Assembly (NCBI RefSeq): GCF_039134705.1 | Contig: NZ_CP146256.1 | Coordinates: 1,116,001 to 1,180,000, forward strand | From: Kineothrix sp. IPX-CK | GTDB lineage: Bacteria > Bacillota > Clostridia > Lachnospirales > Lachnospiraceae | Direction: 5' to 3' | DNA length: 64,000 bases | In this document: piece by piece, positions 61,303-64,000 of the stretch | Layout of the letters: each line of letters opens with the position of its first letter | Numbering within the stretch: position 1 is the stretch's first letter | Program-made: the position numbers and the translations under genes | Notes under the pieces: generated by a model | The model's input: only the letters and a program-made list of their open reading frames with translations | Told to the model about the DNA's origin: nothing | The model's database searches: none

Positions 61303-61875
61303 ATGTCATTTATTAACAATTTAGAAAAAAGAAGAACTTATTATAACATCAATCGGGAATTACCGGTATCAGAAAGCGAAGTTAATGAAATCATTGAACA
61401 GGTGACGGAAGCAACACCGGATGCTTTTAATATGAAGAGTGCCAGAGTTGTAGTTGCATTGGGAGAAAAACAGGATCTGTTATGGGACACTATATATGAG
61501 GTGTTCGACGGTCAGGTCGCGAGAGAAAAAATTGACGGCTTTAAAAACGGGTACGGTACTATTTTATATTTTATTGATGAAAATATAGTGGAATCATTGC
61601 AGGAGCAATTTGAATTCTACGCGGATAAATTCCCGGTCTGGGCAAATCAGGCAAATGGAATGCTGCAGTTCAATCTTTGGACGGCTTTAAGAGAAGCAGG
61701 AATTGGAGCTTCTTTACAGCATTATAATCCGGTTATTAATGAAGCTGTTGCCAAGCTGTTCGATCTTTCCCCTAAATGGACTTTAACAGCTCAAATGCCG
61801 TTTGGAGGAATTGTAGAAGAACCGGAACCGAAAGAAAAAGAAGATATAGCAAAGAGGGTTGTAATTAAAAAGTAA
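61303..61875 (+). CDS. Nitroreductase family protein (Frm2-like)
   Basis: 190 residues. Starts SFINNLEKRRTYYNINRELP, the FMN-phosphate Arg region of nitroreductases; WANQANGMLQFNLWTALREAGIGASLQHYNP in the middle and PFGGIVEEP near the end match the Frm2/YdgI-like group. It likely binds FMN and reduces nitro or quinone compounds with NAD(P)H. AAGAGGAGAGAAAGTT precedes the ATG. Confidence 0.88.
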   Translation: MSFINNLEKRRTYYNINRELPVSESEVNEIIEQVTEATPDAFNMKSARVVVALGEKQDLLWDTIYEVFDGQVAREKIDGFKNGYGTILYFIDENIVESLQEQFEFYADKFPVWANQANGMLQFNLWTALREAGIGASLQHYNPVINEAVAKLFDLSPKWTLTAQMPFGGIVEEPEPKEKEDIAKRVVIKK

Positions 61876-61949
61876 CTTATTGCTTTATGAAAACGCTGAA
61901 TATCGTCTCATAATTATTCTGTGCAGGCGCAAAAATAGGGAATCTATAC

Positions 61950-61978
61950 TTGACAAAAAATATCAAGTGAATTACAAT
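61950..61978 (+). promoter_or_regulatory. Promoter for the amino-acid ABC transporter
   Basis: TTGACA (61950-61955), 17-base spacer, TACAAT (61973-61978); leader of about 100 bases with no regulatory fold that I recognise. Confidence 0.7.
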
Positions 61979-62086
61979 ATTGTGCATAGATTCGAGCAAA
62001 AGACAATGGTGTCGATTGTATTCTTACAATCAATCATGCCTTGCGCTCTATTTTTGTATCTAAATATTATTATGGAGGAGATTGAA

Positions 62087-62971
62087 ATGAAAAAAGTATT
62101 GGCATTAGTAGCATGTACGGTTCTGGCGACCGGAATGCTTATGGGATGTGGATCTTCCGCAACAAAGGAAGAAGCAGCACCGGCAGAAGAAACAACAGAA
62201 GAAACAACAGAAGAAGCAACACCGGCGGAAGCTGTAACAGAGGAAGCAACAACAGAAGAGGCAGCACCAGCAGAGGATGCAGCAGCTTCATCTGACAAAA
62301 CATGGATCGTTGCAACAGATACTGTATTCAAACCTTTTGAATATACGAATGAAAACAATGAATTCGTTGGAATCGACGTTGATATCCTTGCAGCGATTGC
62401 TGCAGATCAGGGATTCAAATATGAATTACAGAGCCTTGGATGGGATGCAGCAGTAGCAGCAGTTCAGGCAGGACAGGCAGATGGTCTTATTGCAGGGGCA
62501 ACTGTCAAACAGGAACGTATTGATTCAGGATGGATCTTCTCAGAAGGTTATTATGATGCAACTCAGACATTTGTAGTTGCTGAAGGAAGCGATATTGCCG
62601 GCTTTGAAGATTTAGAAGGAAAAAATGTAGCAGTTAAGAATGGTACGGCGGGAGCAGATTTTGCAAACAGCTTAAAAGACCAGTATGGCTTTACAGTAAC
62701 TGTATTCGAAGATTCACCGACAATGTATCAGGATGTAATCCTTGGAAACAGCGCAGCATGTGTTGAAGATACACCAATCATGGCAGCTTCTATCAAAGAA
62801 GGCGGACTTGCACTTGCGATTCCGGAAGGAATGGAAAGTGAAGGAGCTCCTTACGGATTTGCAATCATGGATCCGGCAGACCAGGAATTACTTGATATGT
62901 TTAACGCAGGACTTGCTAACATCAAGGCAAACGGAACTTATGATGAAATCCTTGATAAATATCTGAAATAA
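62087..62971 (+). CDS. Polar amino-acid ABC transporter binding lipoprotein
   Basis: 294 residues from ATG 62087 (GGAGGAG upstream); the open frame runs farther up through the promoter. Signal peptide with lipobox LMGCGS (Cys about 21), a repetitive Glu/Ala/Thr/Pro linker to about residue 63, then a family-3 binding fold (TDTVFKPFEYTNENNEFVGIDVDI, then GLIAGATVKQERID). Binds a polar amino acid, glutamine or similar, for the permease and ATPase downstream. Confidence 0.92.
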   Translation: MKKVLALVACTVLATGMLMGCGSSATKEEAAPAEETTEETTEEATPAEAVTEEATTEEAAPAEDAAASSDKTWIVATDTVFKPFEYTNENNEFVGIDVDILAAIAADQGFKYELQSLGWDAAVAAVQAGQADGLIAGATVKQERIDSGWIFSEGYYDATQTFVVAEGSDIAGFEDLEGKNVAVKNGTAGADFANSLKDQYGFTVTVFEDSPTMYQDVILGNSAACVEDTPIMAASIKEGGLALAIPEGMESEGAPYGFAIMDPADQELLDMFNAGLANIKANGTYDEILDKYLK

Positions 62972-62993
62972 TATTATATTATTGTTAATGCTG

Positions 62994-63030
62994 GCGTGGG
63001 AGACCTGTTGCAGGTTGCCCACGCTTTTTT
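62994..63030 (+). terminator. Terminator or attenuator after the binding-protein gene
   Basis: GCGTGGG pairs with CCCACGC, with an inner ACCTG/CAGGT stem, then TTTTTT. The permease gene begins 43 bases later without an obvious promoter, so partial read-through is likely. Confidence 0.85.
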
Positions 63031-63072
63031 AAAAATCAAAACAGTTAAAAGTTGACGAAGGAGAAGAAATCA

Positions 63073-63741
63073 ATGATCTCGATTATCCAATCGTATAGCA
63101 CTATGCTGCTGGGAGCGCTGGGAAAAACCTTACTGCTTACCTTGCTGTCATTAGTATTTGCCATGATTATCGGTATGATCTTTGCACTGATGAACGTGGG
63201 AAAGAACAGAACTTTAAACCTGATAGGCACGGTCTATGTAGATGCAGTCCGCGGTGTGCCGCTGATTGTACTGGCTTATTTTATTTATTTTGGTGTTCCG
63301 GCAGGAATCAAAATGATAGGCATTCAGGACTTCAGACTGACTGCACTTCAGGCAGGTACGATTGCACTTGCGATGAACTGTGGTGCTTATATGGCTGAAA
63401 TTATTCGTGCAGGAATTGAAAGTGTAGACAGAGGTCAGATGGAAGCCAGCAGAAGCCTTGGGCTTACTTATGGAAAAAGTATGCGCCTTGTAGTTTTGCC
63501 GCAGGCGATCAGGACCATGATTCCTTCCATCATCAATCAATTCATTATAACGTTAAAAGATACCTCTATTCTTTCTGTTATTGGATTTCCTGAACTTACC
63601 AATATGGGAAAAACAATCAGCGGAAATACTTTCAAGAGTCTTGAGACATGGGCAGTTGTCGGCATTATGTATATGATCGTAATCATCACGCTCAGCAAGG
63701 TCGCAAAGAGAGTCGAAAGGAGGGTGAATCGTGGCAGATAA
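63073..63741 (+). CDS. Polar amino-acid ABC transporter permease
   Basis: 222 residues from ATG 63073 (GAAGGAG about ten bases upstream; TTG 63052 in frame is less likely). Five hydrophobic helices; the HisM/GlnP-type signature GAYMAEIIRAGIESVDRGQ and the EAA loop EASRSLGLTYGKSMRLVVLP are clear. The 3-prime end overlaps the ATPase gene by 11 bases. Confidence 0.93.
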   Translation: MISIIQSYSTMLLGALGKTLLLTLLSLVFAMIIGMIFALMNVGKNRTLNLIGTVYVDAVRGVPLIVLAYFIYFGVPAGIKMIGIQDFRLTALQAGTIALAMNCGAYMAEIIRAGIESVDRGQMEASRSLGLTYGKSMRLVVLPQAIRTMIPSIINQFIITLKDTSILSVIGFPELTNMGKTISGNTFKSLETWAVVGIMYMIVIITLSKVAKRVERRVNRGR

Positions 63742-64000
63742 CAGAAATATTATCCAGGTTCAAAATCTGAGAAAAGATTTTGGAAAGCTTGAAGTCTTAA
63801 AAGATATCAGCATTGATATAGAAGTAGGAGAGGTTGTTGTTTTGCTCGGACCTTCGGGAAGCGGAAAATCAACATTCCTACGATGTCTGAACCAGCTTGA
63901 GTCAGCAACGGCAGGTACGATTCTGGTAGATGGAAATAATGTAACAGATAAACATACTGACATTAATAAAGTAAGAGAAGAAATTGGAATGGTATTTCAG
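63731..64000 (+). CDS. glnQ: Polar amino-acid ABC transporter ATPase, partial
   Basis: The first 90 codons from a GTG start at 63731 (AGGAGGGTGAATC upstream); the gene runs off the right edge. Walker A GPSGSGKST and the GlnQ-type FLRCLNQLE and IGMVFQ (Q loop) are present. It completes the importer with the two upstream genes. The symbol is by type only. Confidence 0.92.
   Translation, partial: MADNRNIIQVQNLRKDFGKLEVLKDISIDIEVGEVVVLLGPSGSGKSTFLRCLNQLESATAGTILVDGNNVTDKHTDINKVREEIGMVFQ

Overview
The window looks like a chromosomal segment of an anaerobic, low-to-moderate G+C Clostridia bacterium, most probably a Lachnospiraceae relative. This rests on strong AGGAGG-type ribosome sites with occasional TTG/GTG starts, a PerR-rubrerythrin pair, a GH94 cellobiose phosphorylase beside a sugar ABC importer, an orphan sodium-pump decarboxylase beta subunit, a dense tRNA cluster without encoded CCA, and TTGACA-N17-TATAAT promoters. 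There is no rRNA, CRISPR array or prophage. One degraded insertion sequence and several non-coding repeat elements are present.

Layout. 0-6.7 kb: a mostly co-directional group holding an NAD-dependent epimerase, two paralogous membrane proteins, a small protein of 11-residue repeats, a radical SAM enzyme, a PlsY-like acyltransferase that lacks its central motif, a permuted papain-like protein, an AI-2E/YtvI-type membrane protein and a methyltransferase. 6.6-11.7 kb (minus strand): hydrolase, sugar isomerase and Gfo/Idh oxidoreductase operon, TrmO, a MerR and a DeoR regulator. 11.9-16.3 kb: small hypotheticals, a flavin reductase divergent from an HxlR regulator, and HflK/HflC. 16.4-31 kb: a zone rich in cyclic-di-GMP genes (SBP-PAS-GGDEF, membrane GGDEF, HD, EAL-CBS-GGDEF, and a diiron ODP sensor overlapping a PAS-HD-GYP gene), interspersed with an AraC regulator and alpha-glucosidase, a serine hydrolase, TrpB2 and tRNA-Arg, followed by a large palindromic element. 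31-35.4 kb: pyridoxamine kinase, radical SAM, PerR, rubrerythrin, cardiolipin synthase. 35.4-43.3 kb: a cellobiose-type locus (GH94 phosphorylase, LacI regulator with repeated operator-like sites, solute-binding protein and two permeases). 43.4-49 kb: HAAS-domain protein, a structured non-coding stretch with an Asn-rich micro-ORF, an RNA methyltransferase, a degenerate amidase, XTP pyrophosphatase, a phosphoesterase and six tRNAs. 49-64 kb: MATE exporter, OadB-like protein divergent from a two-component system, LysR/cupin pair, EFR1 ferredoxin, IS remnant, a metal-chelate ABC transporter arranged around a mirror-symmetric dual promoter/operator, a nitroreductase, and a polar amino-acid ABC transporter running off the right edge.

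How the parts fit. Sugar foraging (cellobiose uptake and phosphorolysis, alpha-glucosides), oxygen and peroxide defence (PerR, rubrerythrin, ODP sensor), metal acquisition and cyclic-di-GMP signalling dominate. The observations most worth following up are the ODP/PAS-HD-GYP pair, the 291-bp near-complete palindrome at 28.35 kb with an adjoining dispersed repeat, the face-to-face promoters sharing one nested palindrome at 59.9 kb, the amidase-fold protein that has lost its zinc ligands, and the radical SAM/11-mer repeat cluster near 2-5 kb.
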